From Coriaria nepalensis (Eukaryota; Streptophyta; Magnoliopsida; Cucurbitales; Coriariaceae), in assembly GCA_027186245.1 (NCBI GenBank), contig CP114490.1, positions 4,541,001-4,605,000 of the forward strand: DNA of 64,000 nucleotides. Direction: 5' to 3'. This document shows positions 50,873 through 64,000 of this stretch, piece after piece. The translations under genes and the position numbers were made by a program. The notes under the pieces are model-generated. The model was not told the DNA's origin. It saw nothing but the letters and a program-made list of their open reading frames with translations, and made no database searches. The number at the start of each line of letters is the position of its first letter. The first letter of the stretch is position 1.

Positions 50873-52938
50873 TGTTGTGTGCTGATTCTCGAGAAGGAAT
50901 AGTAGTGGGAGTGATCAAAACGCAAGGAAGACAAAAAAATGAAATTAAACAGTGAACATCTTCTTCTTGAAAACGGATCCTAAACGCGCGTTTTGTGTTT
51001 TACAGTCCGGCGCCGCGCGGTTTCAGGTACTTCTGATACAACGGTTACATATTGTTGTTACTTTTCAGTTAATCGTATTTTCTTTTTTATTTTTTACCCA
51101 AAATTTTGCAGTTTAATCCGACGGAAAAATCTCATGTAAAATTCGTATTTACTATTTTCAACAAATTTGCAATCAGTGAACCCATCCATCCTCCTAACTT
51201 CATATAATATTAATATGATATTAAGTTGAGATATTTAATCTTATAAACCTTTTTTAGAGTTTTGAATCGATGCAAAAATAATTTTTTTTTGTAGAATTTA
51301 ATATATTTACATATTTTCACTTTAAATTTTTAAAAGGAAATATTTTATATTTTACATAAGACATAATTATTTAATTTTATTATATATATATATATATTAT
51401 TATTATTAAAGTATAGTATTTAATTTTAATAGTATATAATTTGTTTTTATATTAAAATTTCATATTAAATATGAATAGAAGAAAAAAAATAAATCCTCTA
51501 AAATTTATTGTATATTATTTATCTTTAGAAATACAACTATCTTAAAAGGAAAGGAATATAATTAAATTCTTTGATTGATTCTTATAAAAAAAATATCTTT
51601 ATTTAAACAATTAATTTTAATAAATAGATATAATAGATAAATATAATAATATTAAAATTTCTAATTTTTAATACATTATATAATATATAATAAAGGTTAA
51701 TTTTATATATAAAATTACGTTGCATATGCATTTTCAACTTCTTACAGTATGTCACGTGGTAATTTTACTGTTAAATTTCTTAAAATATTCTTATTTTATA
51801 TTTTTTAATAATTTTTTAAAATACCTCAATTATATAATAAATTTAATATTTTTATTTAAATTTTATGATAATTTTTATTTTAATAATAACTATAATCTTA
51901 TCATGAGTTTTATTTGAATTTGAAAATTTATGAGACACAAAATATTACGTCAAAAAAAAAAAAATTATTACGTTTCGACTTTGCATCTCTTAGTACAATC
52001 TTTATACTTCCATTAATATTATTACTTTCTAAATAATAGAAAGTCAAAATTATCATTTTCATGATCAGAATAAAAATTGACATATAAAAATTAGAATTAC
52101 AATATTTTTTAATATTTTTAAACTCAAAATAAATCATTAGTTTACTAATCTCGATATGATTCTACTTGAAGAGAATATAACTTATTATTTAATTTAAGTA
52201 TTAAATGAATTTACTTAATTAATATTTATCTTTAAAAAAAATCATATTATTTATAAAAATATCATATTCATACTCATATGTATCGCACCGGTTAATCGGA
52301 ACAAAAAATATAATTTATTTTAACCTATTTGAAACACATAGAAATAGAAAAAAAAACGAATCAAAGTCTCAGCTATTTTTATAACATTCTTGCTACTATC
52401 ATTAAAATATAATCAACTAATAATAAAAATATCAATAATAGCAAAAACACGTTTCTATGCATTTTGAAAGTTTTGAAGATACATAAATCTAAGAGAAACC
52501 ATAAATTAACCATATCCGATCGGTTCGGTTCGGTTCATCCTAAGCAATCCACCCAAACATTTATCAGTCAACATTTCTTTCAAATAAGTAAAAAATATTT
52601 ATTTTGAATGGTGGAAGACATAAAGATAAGGAAGAGTTTGTGCGGCATCTTGTGGTATGAGAAGGGGGTTTGGGATTGGAAAATTAGAACATAATAAGAA
52701 ATTTTTCATCACTGTAGGTACAAGATTACAATGAATTTGGCTGCAATCTTTTTCGTATGAATAGGGGGAGGGGGGAGAATTCGTATACAAGACAGAGACT
52801 CTTGCCAAAAAAACATAAGCCGCTGTAAAGCCGGGAAATGAACTCGGAACTCGGAAGCAGCAAATGATGGGAAAAGAGTCACCCCTCCTCCCTCCCCCAA
52901 AAGTGGCATGTTTTGAGGAGGTCAAGTTTTTGTGGGTG
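50873..52938. other. Intergenic region: helicase promoter side and AT-rich DNA
   Basis: The first 150 bases are the leader and promoter side of the helicase, with a GC-rich patch at 50980-51030. The rest is very A/T rich, with a TA run at about 51382-51398. Sequence at about 52310-52500 is related to the inverted-repeat element at 57387-57677. The last 300 bases are the 3' flank of the NIPA gene. No gene is supported. Confidence 0.5.
52310..52500. repeat. Dispersed repeat related to 57430-57600
   Basis: This shares, with divergence, the ordered blocks AATTTATTTTAAC, CATAxAAATAxxAAA, AATCAAA.TCTC, and ATAAAAATATCAATAATAG with 57435-57560. It is a partial copy of the same AT-rich element. Confidence 0.6.
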
Positions 52939-55900
52939 TCATGGCAATCTTGACGATTCTTGCCGTTTAAGCGGTATTCCTTCCGAGCTATTAAACCCAT
53001 CTTCTTCCAAGTGCTTGGGAAGCCGGATAGGTAAAGATGACACTGGACCTGTAAGAGCTGGCTGTCAGATTCTGTAAACTGAAGTTTTCAGTAGACTAGA
53101 ATCTTAATGATCATAGTTTGGTTAGATTATGTGGGGCCAATCTAGAATGCGTGAGAGCATTCAAGAATTTTACAAGAATTATAGAGAGAGCGTACCATCC
53201 ACCATGTCCTTTGTTTTGTGAAGAAGAAAAGTTCCGGACAGGATAGTCACAAACCCACACATTTCTGTGACAACTTGGGTTGGACTCTGCCTATCCCAAT
53301 CCTGAATGAAGTAAAGCAAGAGACATGTGTCAAGTCAACATCATACCATGGAAACTGTGATCAGACTTTAGTGCAAGCTAAGTAGAATAAAAGAGGCTAT
53401 AAAATTAAGAATGCAGGTCACGATAAATGAGAAAACAAAGGATTGCTTTTCTTCCTGTAATGCTCATAAGGGAAAGAACCATCATCATCATCATCTAAGC
53501 CCATTCCCGATGCTTTCGGGGTCGGCTACACAAGGGAGAGAATAAGAAAGAAAAATGAAAAAAAGGGATTCTCAAAACAGTATTTTTTTTCACAACATGG
53601 TATTAACATATTATCTCCGGAAAAAAGAGGGGTAATATACACTTGGAGTTAGAGATGGCAATCCGGGCCGGCCCAACCCTACCCGGCCCGTATTAGACCC
53701 GAGCCCGTTTAGGTCGGGCCGGGCTCGCCCGTTTTGATTTGGGGCGGGCTTGGGCCGGGGCAGGCCTCAAAAAGTCTAGGCCCAGCCCGAGCCCGGTTAA
53801 AAACGGGCTTAAAAACGGGTTTTTTAATTTATGGATAAAAACAGCTTTAGGTAGTATATGATACTGTTCACCGCGATACTGTTCACTGTGGATAGCCCGT
53901 ATACCCGCAGGCTGAATTTGGCCAGTTTTAAAAACGGGTATATAATCCATGTCCGGCCTGCGCCCGTGTACGGGCGGGACCAGCCCGTACCCGTATTGCG
54001 GGTACGGGTCGGGCTTTAACGGGCCGGGCTGAACGAATTCGGGCCGGCCCGGCCCAAATTGCCATCTCTACTTGGAGTATATACTGACATGACATTTATC
54101 ACCACCATTGGGAGTAAATACTCCAAGAGAATATTAAAACTCCTTGGGGGGGAAATAATGTCAATGATCTAACCACCAAAAATTAAATGGAGGACTGAGT
54201 GGCTTTTTCTACTTTCCTTTTATATAGAGACGCTAATTATGAATACGTATGATAGAAGCCTCTACTGTTAGATATCTTTAAGCTGATAAAATATATCATC
54301 ACATATTAAGCTATGGGTGCTCGACTACCAACAGTCAGAAAAGAGAATATACCTTAAACATGATCACACTAGCCAAAATGGTTAGTGACGTGAACATAAC
54401 GTAGTATATTGGTGATACAACAGCCGTGTTAAAAGTATCAAGCGCCTGTTATAGAAACAAGGGATGGAATATTCATTAGAAAGCTCCCATCAAATATAAC
54501 AAGGAGCACACAGAGTAAAAGGCAATATATTGAATTTTTAGAGAAAATGCAATCCCAGTCTACATGAGGTTACAGCATAGCTATCAGATGTATTTACAAG
54601 TGAAACTTTGCCACAACAAAAAAGGAGAAGAATGCAAGCTGAAAAAGAGAGGGGGGAAAAAAAACCACTATTCACCTTGTTCAAATAGTTCATTTGGGTA
54701 AGCACACAAGTAATAACCACTAAAGTGAATAGCCAAGTCTGTGGATAAATTAACTGGTTTATTCCTGAGAAAGTCAACTTTAAAGCAATTCCAAGCGCTT
54801 TGACACTCATCACCTGTTAATATAAATCATGGAGTAGAATCAATAAAGGACTGAACAGTCGGCAAATACAGTTACGGGGCATTAGTGCAAAGAGCCACAC
54901 ATACCGACAAAGAACCAACAAGGGAACAAACTCCAATGTAGACCATAATGTGTGTCTGGCCATATTGAGGTATAAAGTGGAATATAAGTATAAACACGAT
55001 TGTTATGACCAAAGCTGCATAAAAGAGAAAAGCTGCCCAGAAAAAGATGGTTACAACCTAGTCAAAGTAGATGAAACAGGAAATGGTGCGAGCTATAATT
55101 ACAGCTGACGAGACAAATAATTACAGGAAACAATAGCTACCTGGTTCCATGGCCATTTGCCATACTTCTGTCACGGATTCGATTTCACGTTCGGGGGGAG
55201 CATGAAGAACAATTGTTGTCGAACCCACAACGCAAAGAACGCAACCAAGAACTCCAAAAATATGCAGCTTCTCCCGCAAAATTATATGTGCCAGTGCAGC
55301 ACTGAAGAGAAAAGAACGATCAGCATAAAAAAACTATATATTAAACTAAAATTGAAAAACTTCAAATCATGCCTGATAATTATGCTGAGAGCACCGAGAG
55401 GCGTGACCAGTATGGCTGGCGCAAATGCATAAGCTGCAAAATTAGCAACTTCTCCCACAATCACTGTTGAAATGAAAATGGCCATGTCAAAATTCATCAT
55501 TTTTCTTTCACTTCCATTTCAGATCAAACCGGAACAAGCAATGTTGATACATGTTATAATTAGGAGAATTGGACGCTAAACATATTGATAAAGAGAAACA
55601 GAGGGGGGACAATAATTCCACCTGATGGCCCGCCCCCAACTGGACTTGAATATAGATATGATGTAACATTTGGAGCCCTACATGCTCCAGTTAAGTTTAT
55701 TATACTATTGTACCATACCCACACCCAGAGGTTTGTATTGAGAACTAATTACACCAAGTCACCATCTTCTTAAGTGAATGGGATGAATTGAGTTTAATTG
55801 CATTATAACTTTAGTAGATGGTAGCATTACTTGTTTTACTCAAACAGGTCAACAGATTACATAGAAGAGAAAACAGATAGTCGGTACCACAAGTATCAAT

Positions 55901-56533
55901 GGTAAAAAGTAACAATAGAAAACTTACTTGTTATCATGCCCACCCACCAGAGAGGCTCGTATAAGTACGAATAGCCTCCAATTCCTGTGAAAGAAATCAT
56001 TGAGCTTAATAGTAAGAAATCACTGTCACGTGATGGTCACAAGAGAAGCACGAATCGAAAATGGAAATGGTAAAAAGCCCCACACGCCCTCACATGCAAG
56101 TCACCTGCAAGGTTACAACCCAGAAACCAATACAGGATTTGCAAGCATCAATGGAAATATAAACGACTATCCAGCACTGGGCAATGTTAGCTAGTTAACA
56201 TTAACACGCCATTTCCAGTCGAGTAATATACAAACTGTAAACTACATTTCACTATCGCTATATAACTGCAAATCGAAGCAATTACAGCTCAAATTTCAAA
56301 ATAATGTCATCGATTAAAAAAAATGCATCTCTAATTTCAATCAATTAGACTTAATTGAAGTTAATTGAAAACAGGTTACCGGCTCTGACTCCAGAAGCAC
56401 CGGCTTTCTTCAACCCCTTCTTCTTAACAATGAAGCTGGCACCGATGAAGATGCTAGATGAAAGTGCAAGAACCAAGCCCTTGATGTTGTCAGATGACAT
56501 TCCCTCCCGCCAGCTGGGAGTTTGAGTAGCCAT
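52939..56533 (-). CDS. NIPA-family magnesium transporter (DUF803)
   Basis: Nine exons join in frame to 345 aa: 56533-56380, 55984-55928, 55463-55373, 55301-55141, 55032-54905, 54813-54676, 54445-54353, 53301-53196, 53048-52939. The protein begins [19 protein letters not shown] and has about nine hydrophobic segments. Family landmarks are [91 protein letters not shown] and [14 protein letters not shown], then a hydrophilic tail ending [12 protein letters not shown] proteins carry Mg2+ across plasma membrane or endosomal membranes; substrate here is by family. The intron at 55372-55302 uses a GC donor, the only junction that restores the conserved LSIIISAALAH. The intron between 54353 and 53301 holds a hAT-type insertion. 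Confidence 0.95.
53483..53535. repeat. Possible LINE/SINE-end motif in NIPA intron
   Basis: A CATCATCATCATCTAAGC stretch followed by GGGGTCGGCTACA resembles a short conserved block seen at the ends of some plant retroposons. Family assignment is from memory and weak. Confidence 0.3.
53650..54070. mobile_element. Non-autonomous hAT-type element (MITE-like) in a NIPA intron
   Basis: The 421-bp element has perfect 13-bp terminal inverted repeats TAGAGATGGCAAT, with GGGCCGGCCC-like GC-rich subterminal sequence at both ends. It is flanked by the identical 8-bp direct repeat CTTGGAGT (53642-53649 and 54071-54078). An 8-bp duplication plus a xAGxGxTGGCAA terminus is diagnostic of hAT elements. It has no transposase, is strikingly GC-rich, and contains repeated GGGC/CCCG motifs. 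The minus-strand frame inside it is a by-product of that composition. It lies entirely within the NIPA intron 53302-54352. Confidence 0.92.
55302..55372 (-). other. Non-canonical GC-AG intron of the NIPA gene
   Basis: On the minus strand the exon ends ATTATCAG and the intron starts GCATGATTTG. It is 71 bases long and ends CTCTTCAG. Only this junction keeps the strongly conserved LSIIISAALAH sequence and reading phase. No GT donor is available nearby. Confidence 0.85.
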
Positions 56534-58009
56534 CAGCCGATTAAGAAGGAAAAAAAATTCGAAAACCCTAGCTTTTTTTTTCCTCTACCGGCGGTGAGTG
56601 TATCGCACGACGGCAAGATGCATTAAAGGTGGGTAAGTAAGTAATGAGTAGTAGTAGTTGGATCTTAGAGATGATGATCAAGATAAGAAGATAGATTGTC
56701 GGCACCTGAGGATCTTGGTGTATACAGCTCAGAGTGAGATGGCGGATCGGAGAGAAGAGAGAGAGACAGAGAGAGAGGAGAGGGAGAGAAGAAGAGGGAG
56801 AAATGCCATGAAATTGATTTTTACTAAAGACTCCTCTCCGACTTGGTTTAGATGACTTCTTTTCTGCATCGACATTTTCTACCTCTCTTTTCCTTTATTT
56901 ATTTATTAATTTTTTTTTTCTTTTTTATGTTCTCTTCTATCCACATTAATTTACAGCATGGTTTGATTCGATTTTTTTTTTATAGTAATAATGGGATGAT
57001 TTTTTAATTTATTTTATTATTTGATTTAAATAAAATAAAATTACTCTTAATAAAAAAGTATTTTTTTATTTTTATTAAAATAAATATATTTAAAAATTAT
57101 GTTATTTATTTATTTATATCTAATATTTTTTATATTTTTTAATTTTGGATACTATAATAATTTTTGTAACATTTTTATCATCAAAATATTTATATTTTAA
57201 TTTATTTTCATTTTTATTACATATTCTCATTTTTATAATTATATAACCAAACAGATATAAAAAAAAAATTATTATTCACATTTTTATTTTATTAAGAAAT
57301 CGAACCTAACATATCATTATATTTTATTGTCTTAAAAAAGGATTTAAGTCACTCTAATTTATGTTTTTCTATAGATCTAGGGTCTTTTAAAATACTTAAT
57401 TTGAGCATATTTTTATCTAACAATAGTTTAAATAATTTATTTTAACATACTCAAATACATAAAATAAGAAAATAATCAAAATCTCGATTAATTTTATTCT
57501 TATTTTCTATTATGATTAAAAATTAATTAATTAAATGATAAAATATCAATAATAGTAAAAAAAAAAAAAAACTAACCTATATTTTGATTTTTTTTTTCTA
57601 TATATATATGTTAGTATGTTAAAATAAATTATTTAAACTATTGTTAGATAAAATATGCTCAAACTTAGGAATTTTGAAAAAAAGGGTAAATAAAACCACC
57701 CCCAAAACCATAGGTTAGGCCTCCAATTCTAGAAAATTTTGGATAAGCATTACCTACCTATCACTCATTATAGAACTAAAAGAAAATATATGTCTTTTCA
57801 TTTTGGGAAAAGAAAAAAGAATAGAACTAAGTTCTTTCCTTACCAAATATTCTTAGAGTGAGCTTGTGGAATTCTATGAAAAATACAATCTATATATACA
57901 TATACAGAGATATACGCCTTTGTCGAGTTGCCACGGATAAAATAAGAACGACCATAGCTGGAGGGTTGCCCTAATAGATAACATTTGAGCAAGCTCAAAA
58001 AAGCAGGGC

Positions 58010-58042
<33 letters not shown>

Positions 58043-58207
58043 TCGTATATATGACAAAAGTACAAAAGTTTTACACAGATTTATTCAATATTCTCTTATT
58101 TTGCCATAACATAATCTCTGGCAAACCAAAGAAAAAAATTGCAAGTATACACCTTACATGTTTCCTTTCATGTCAGTACCAATCATTACAACAGAAGCAT
58201 TCTTTTT
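56534..58207. other. Intergenic region: NIPA promoter side and inverted-repeat element
   Basis: GA-rich sequence at 56745-56800 lies upstream of the NIPA gene. AT-rich sequence follows, with a long inverted repeat (57387-57677) and an AT run (58015-58040). No gene is supported. The last part is the 3' flank of the NFU gene. Confidence 0.55.
57387..57677. repeat. Long imperfect inverted repeat (hairpin element)
   Basis: Left arm 57387-57480 (TTTGAGCATATTTTTATCTA, then ACAATAGTTTAAATAATTTA) pairs with right arm about 57585-57677 as reverse complement. The 60-base core is nearly perfect, and weaker pairing continues inward around AATCAAAAT. The loop is about 100 bases. It could be a foldback transposon or MITE. 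Confidence 0.85.
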
Positions 58208-60721
58208 TTATGAAAGAAGTTGAACAGCGGCTATAGCGGGAATCTTCTCTCGTAATTTCTGAGTAACAGCCACCCGAACGGTCATGACCCCAGCAGCGGG
58301 ACCCTCAATCCTGATTTTTACTATCGGCTCTTCGATTGTTACTAGTTCAAGAGACCCACCTGCTGCTCCTACTAGATAAGGTCTTATCTCTTCCAGGACC
58401 TAAAGCAAAAAAATATAATGCAAATATCAGAGAAAAACTTTGAACCCTTAAAATTGCCTGCAGGAGAAGATATCAAAATAACTGATATCATAGTATCAAG
58501 CTTTTCTCTATTGTAAAGCTAGACCACCCTTACTGAATGTGCTCATCATGTTACTAAGATACTTCCTTTTTTTCCCCACCTTAACTTCATTGTATTTCTT
58601 AGTTCCATCCAATTCTTTCAAAAAGTTCTTATCCAAACCACATCCGAATCTCCTCTTATTATATCAGAGGTTAGAAATCTTTTAACTTAATTGCTCAATA
58701 TAACAAGAAAGCTCAATAATATGGTGCCTCAGGGGGGAGGAGGGGGAGTAGCATTCAGTTGTGAAACAAGGGTGATTATTACTTCCTCATAACCGCGACA
58801 AAATGATAAGCACTTCCACTTTCCTTCTAGTTACTAGAAATCTACATCATCGAGACAGATCTCCTTTATTTCAATTTTCTATGTTTTTTTTCTAACAGTT
58901 TAAGTTTGGTAAACTACAGATAATTCGCCAATAGCTAACACCATAATCATTGATTCTGGACCTTTTAGAATAAAATACTGGAACCTAGATAGTCTTTAGA
59001 TGTAAATTAACTTGGCAAAGGTTATGAGGAAATGAGAACTTACCTTCTCTATATTCTCTTCATTCAGCTCTAGTCCGGTTTCTCCATCTGCTATCGGTTC
59101 CACTGCAACTATCTCAGGGATCTTTTCCATTAATCGCCTTTCAATACCCAACTTCATTGTTGTAACCGAACTTGGACAAGAGCCACATGCTCCTTGTAGC
59201 TTCAAACGTACAACATTACCATCAATTTCATGTAATGCCACATTGCCTCCATCTGAAATCAGATATGGTCGGATTTCATCCAATACACTCTCTACATTCT
59301 CTGCAGTGAGTGGCAATTCCACTGCCGAATCTGGTGTAGATACAGCCTTTACAACTGCATAATATTAAAATACATATATTATATTTCAGTTCCACAATTT
59401 AAAATCATCTAGAGATGAATCTAGGATAAATATACTATACCCAATCATTCATGAATTATGATTTTCATATTTTCAATATATATAAGTGGAACTTTGAAAA
59501 CAAATGCAATGGAAATGAAACCCGAGGTCTTTGACTAAACCAAATCCAAGCATACCCTTCAAGTTTAAAATATATTAATTGCCTCTTCTTTTTCCTTTTG
59601 TTGATTTAATGCTCTCCTCTCATCACATGTCATGTCATACCAATCTGTTTAAGCTGCTCCTGCTACTATCAATGGCTCATTCTTTTTCCAAAATCTTTTA
59701 GTGCAATAGATAGAAATAGAGCGGATAATGAACGGGTTAAAATGGAGAGGCTCCAATTTGGAGATGGAAGAAGCCATGTGTGACAAAATGAACTCTAAAT
59801 TAGATTCATGATGAAGGTTGCATGACCAATTTTCCTCCAAACTTCCCACAATTTTATCATAAACCCAAACAAGATAATATCTAAGATAAGATGGTTTCAG
59901 TATAACTATAATCTGACATGGAGATGGTTTTAGTATTATGAAAGTTGAAGTACATCATGAATGCATTATCACATGACATTGCAAGTAAGAAACGTAACTC
60001 CACATATTTGAGTCAAAGTTAGCCCTAATTGCTAATCAAAGAAAGAAACAAAGTTACCAAACTAGGAATATGGATTAGCAAAATGAAAAACAACCTTAAG
60101 GCATACCTAGAAGGGTGACAAATTACGAATGATTTCAGATACCATTTTGTAAAAGAATCCTAATTAAGCATAGATGCATATTCCCCATTAACATCCATGT
60201 GAGTTTGAAAAGCTTTGCGTCATAGGTAAATGGATTTAGATCAAAACAGTACACATACTTAGAAGACAATCAATATTAGAACCAAGTAATTAGTACTCTC
60301 CTCTAGGATTCTAATGCTGGTCGTAGGAAAAATAGAACTATAATAATTTAACTCAGATGCGTATCCAAGCAAAATCAATTAATCAATAAAAATCACAATT
60401 CCAAGCCAAGAAATTTAACCCCCAAAAAAATACACCTGGATTTCTTGAATTGGAAGGCAATCGAACCCAAACAGAACGATACGAGCTCTGCTGCAACGAA
60501 TCGCGCCCTCTCCTCGGCAAAACACGGTTGCCAACTAAGCATGAACTCTGCAAAAACGTCAAGAGTGAAAAACTATACGGAAAATATATTCTTTAAGCGA
60601 AAGGAAAAAATCAATCACAGAGAGAGAAACAGACCTTGGATGGACGAGAACAAGAAGGTAGCTGTTCTAGGGCTTGTTGCGCTCTAGGATACGTCGGAGA
60701 ATTCAATACCACAGCCTGCAT
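58208..60721 (-). CDS. NFU-type plastid Fe-S cluster scaffold, NFU2-like
   Basis: Four exons (60721-60635, 60547-60436, 59354-59044, 58399-58208) join in frame to 233 aa; Arabidopsis NFU2 has about 235. The first 66 or so residues are rich in Ser, Arg and Gln with few acidic residues, as in a plastid transit peptide. The first NFU domain (about 80-165) has [20 protein letters not shown] and the cluster-binding GACGSCPSS, Cys123 and Cys126. The second NFU-like domain (about 170-233) starts [20 protein letters not shown] and has lost the CxxC, with GPAAGVMTV at that place. This two-domain form is known for NFU1-3. NFU2 receives 4Fe-4S and 2Fe-2S clusters and hands them to plastid proteins, including photosystem I assembly. 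The gene is head to head with the YY1-like gene. Confidence 0.95.
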
Positions 60722-61297
60722 TTCTTCTTCTCCAGAAACAAAGTCACAAGTGTCTTCTCAATCAAATTCAAGAAAGAAAAAGAAGCAGATTCCTTTCAAT
60801 CTAGCTCAGCTTTCCCGGCGACCAAACAGAAAATACGAGAGAGGGAAGAGAAAGGCTCGCAGAGAAGGTAGCGAATTGAAGATCTTCTTCTTTCGCTTGC
60901 CGCCGTTGATTACTTTGATTTTTCGTATTTTTATTTATCAATATATTTTTTTTCTTTTGACCGTTTTTTTCCAAATATTCTGGATCTTATTAAGAAAATT
61001 AAAAATTATAAGCCGCGTGAAACGGTGCGTGTGGTGGAGTCCCTTATTTTTTTTGGCGGGGGAGGGGGGGGGGGGGGGTAAGAAATGGAAAGCAGCGAGA
61101 GGAGAGCTTCAGCCTTCATGGGAGCACGAGACTCATAGCAGTTCCTCCTCTCTTTCTAATCTGCCGCAAAAGTTCGATCTTTTTTTTCCCTATAAATCTC
61201 ATTCCATGCCTTGAACCCTAACCCTACCTCGAACATAATTTGGGGATTTATCGAGCTTTTTGCAGACAATTTATTTAGAGATTGAGTTAAAGAAGGG
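60722..61297. promoter_or_regulatory. Divergent promoter region shared by NFU2-like and YY1-like genes
   Basis: The two start codons are 576 bases apart and point away from each other. On the plus strand a TATA-like TATAAAT at 61191-61197 precedes the YY1 ATG by about 100 bases. A G-rich tract (61055-61078) lies about 110 bases further up. No TATA box is obvious for NFU2. The open frames in this stretch are not conserved. Confidence 0.65.
61055..61078 (+). repeat. G-rich tract in the divergent promoter
   Basis: A GGCGGGGGA segment is followed by fifteen G residues, giving over twenty G in 24 bases. It can form quadruplex structures on the plus strand. Confidence 0.85.
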
Positions 61298-63337
<2,040 letters not shown>

Positions 63338-64000
63338 AAACAATATCATCATCATCCATTTGTTTTCCATCAACCTTTGTCCCATCTTACTTATTTCTGA
63401 TTCAAGTTTGTTAAGAAGAGGAGAGAGAAAATTTGAGGAAAAAGAGAAGTTAGTTCATTATTTCAGATTATCTATCCATTTGCTAATGGTCTATTCGGTT
63501 GTGATTCTGCGGAATCAAAAAATGAAATCAATTTTATTTTTGTTGTTCGGTTCGTCTATTCTATGGAATGAAGATGACCATTTTTTTTATTCTTTGATTG
63601 GGTGAAAGTTAATTCTTCTCATTACCTATTAGGAAGGTGGTAACGTTGAGAATCAGAAAAATATGTGCTAATTTGATTGTAGTATTCATTACTTCGTTTC
63701 TTTGCAAATATCATTTATATTCATGATTTTAGTGATTTTCATTCTACTTATGAAAATTTAGGACCACAAATAAAATTATGTCATGTATATGCTAAATAAT
63801 ATGATTACATTTGTTGAAATATGATTGATATGATTTTATTTGTCAAATTACAAGATTAATAGATAGATTTTATCTATCAAATTATGAGATGACATAATTT
63901 TATTTAGTAAACTACGAAAATAATATCATCATCTAAGTTAATTATTGTTATTTTCAGGATTGACTATACGGATATTAGTTCTTCAAATTATGTGATTTTT
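63338..64000. other. 3' flank of YY1-like gene
   Basis: The first few hundred bases are probably 3' UTR. The remainder to the window end is AT-rich and without a recognisable gene. Confidence 0.5.

Noticed and set aside
53693..53950. 85-aa minus-strand frame, Pro/Arg/Ala-rich at its C-terminus
   Set aside because: It lies wholly inside the hAT-type element, and the Pro/Arg/Ala-rich end results from that element's GC-rich repeats.
60636..61214. 192-aa plus-strand frame in the NFU2/YY1 divergent region
   Set aside because: It overlaps NFU2 exon 1 on the opposite strand and the promoter G-tract, and is low-complexity without homology.

Overview
The window is nuclear DNA from a flowering plant, most likely a core eudicot. 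The evidence is split genes with AT-rich GT-AG introns, plant-only families (BAM-type CLE-receptor-like kinase, DMP/DUF679 membrane protein, NIPA transporter, plastid NFU protein), AT-rich intergenic DNA full of microsatellites, and degenerate Ty3/gypsy elements. The species cannot be named from the sequence. I rebuilt exon structures by hand from splice sites, reading phase and family conservation. In every complete gene the exon lengths sum to an uninterrupted frame.

Layout: 1-1794 (+), 3' part of a MACPF-domain protein. 3332-4066 (-), small single-span membrane protein of unknown function. 6958-9224 (-), ribosomal protein L3 (uL3), with a probable leader intron and a promoter carrying a TATA box, telo-box and site II elements (10146-10362). 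11252-11935 (-), DMP protein. 13006-15917 (-), TruA-type tRNA pseudouridine synthase, 10 exons. 16844 to about 23950, decayed Ty3/gypsy block: a Tekay/Del-like element on + with a long 5' LTR and an internal deletion, interrupted by a second, heavily deleted gypsy element on the opposite strand. 24614-28414 (-), BAM3-like LRR receptor kinase. 28415-33957, gene-free DNA with a SINE candidate and a second gypsy pol fragment. 33958-35017 (-), VOC/glyoxalase-I-like protein. 37724-50872 (-), DExH-box RNA helicase, 34 exons, 1457 aa. 52939-56533 (-), NIPA-type magnesium transporter with a GC-AG intron and a non-autonomous hAT element, with intact target-site duplication, in another intron. 58208-60721 (-), NFU2-like Fe-S scaffold. 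61298-63337 (+), YY1-like five-finger transcription factor, head to head with NFU2.

The genes are ordinary housekeeping and signalling genes and do not form a cluster with one pathway. The only shared regulatory layout I see is the 576-bp divergent NFU2/YY1 region. I found no convincing new multi-gene system. The most useful unusual items are the hAT insertion, the GC-AG intron, the nested deleted retroelements, the SINE candidate, the 42-bp minisatellite and a long inverted repeat at 57387-57677 with a related copy near 52310.
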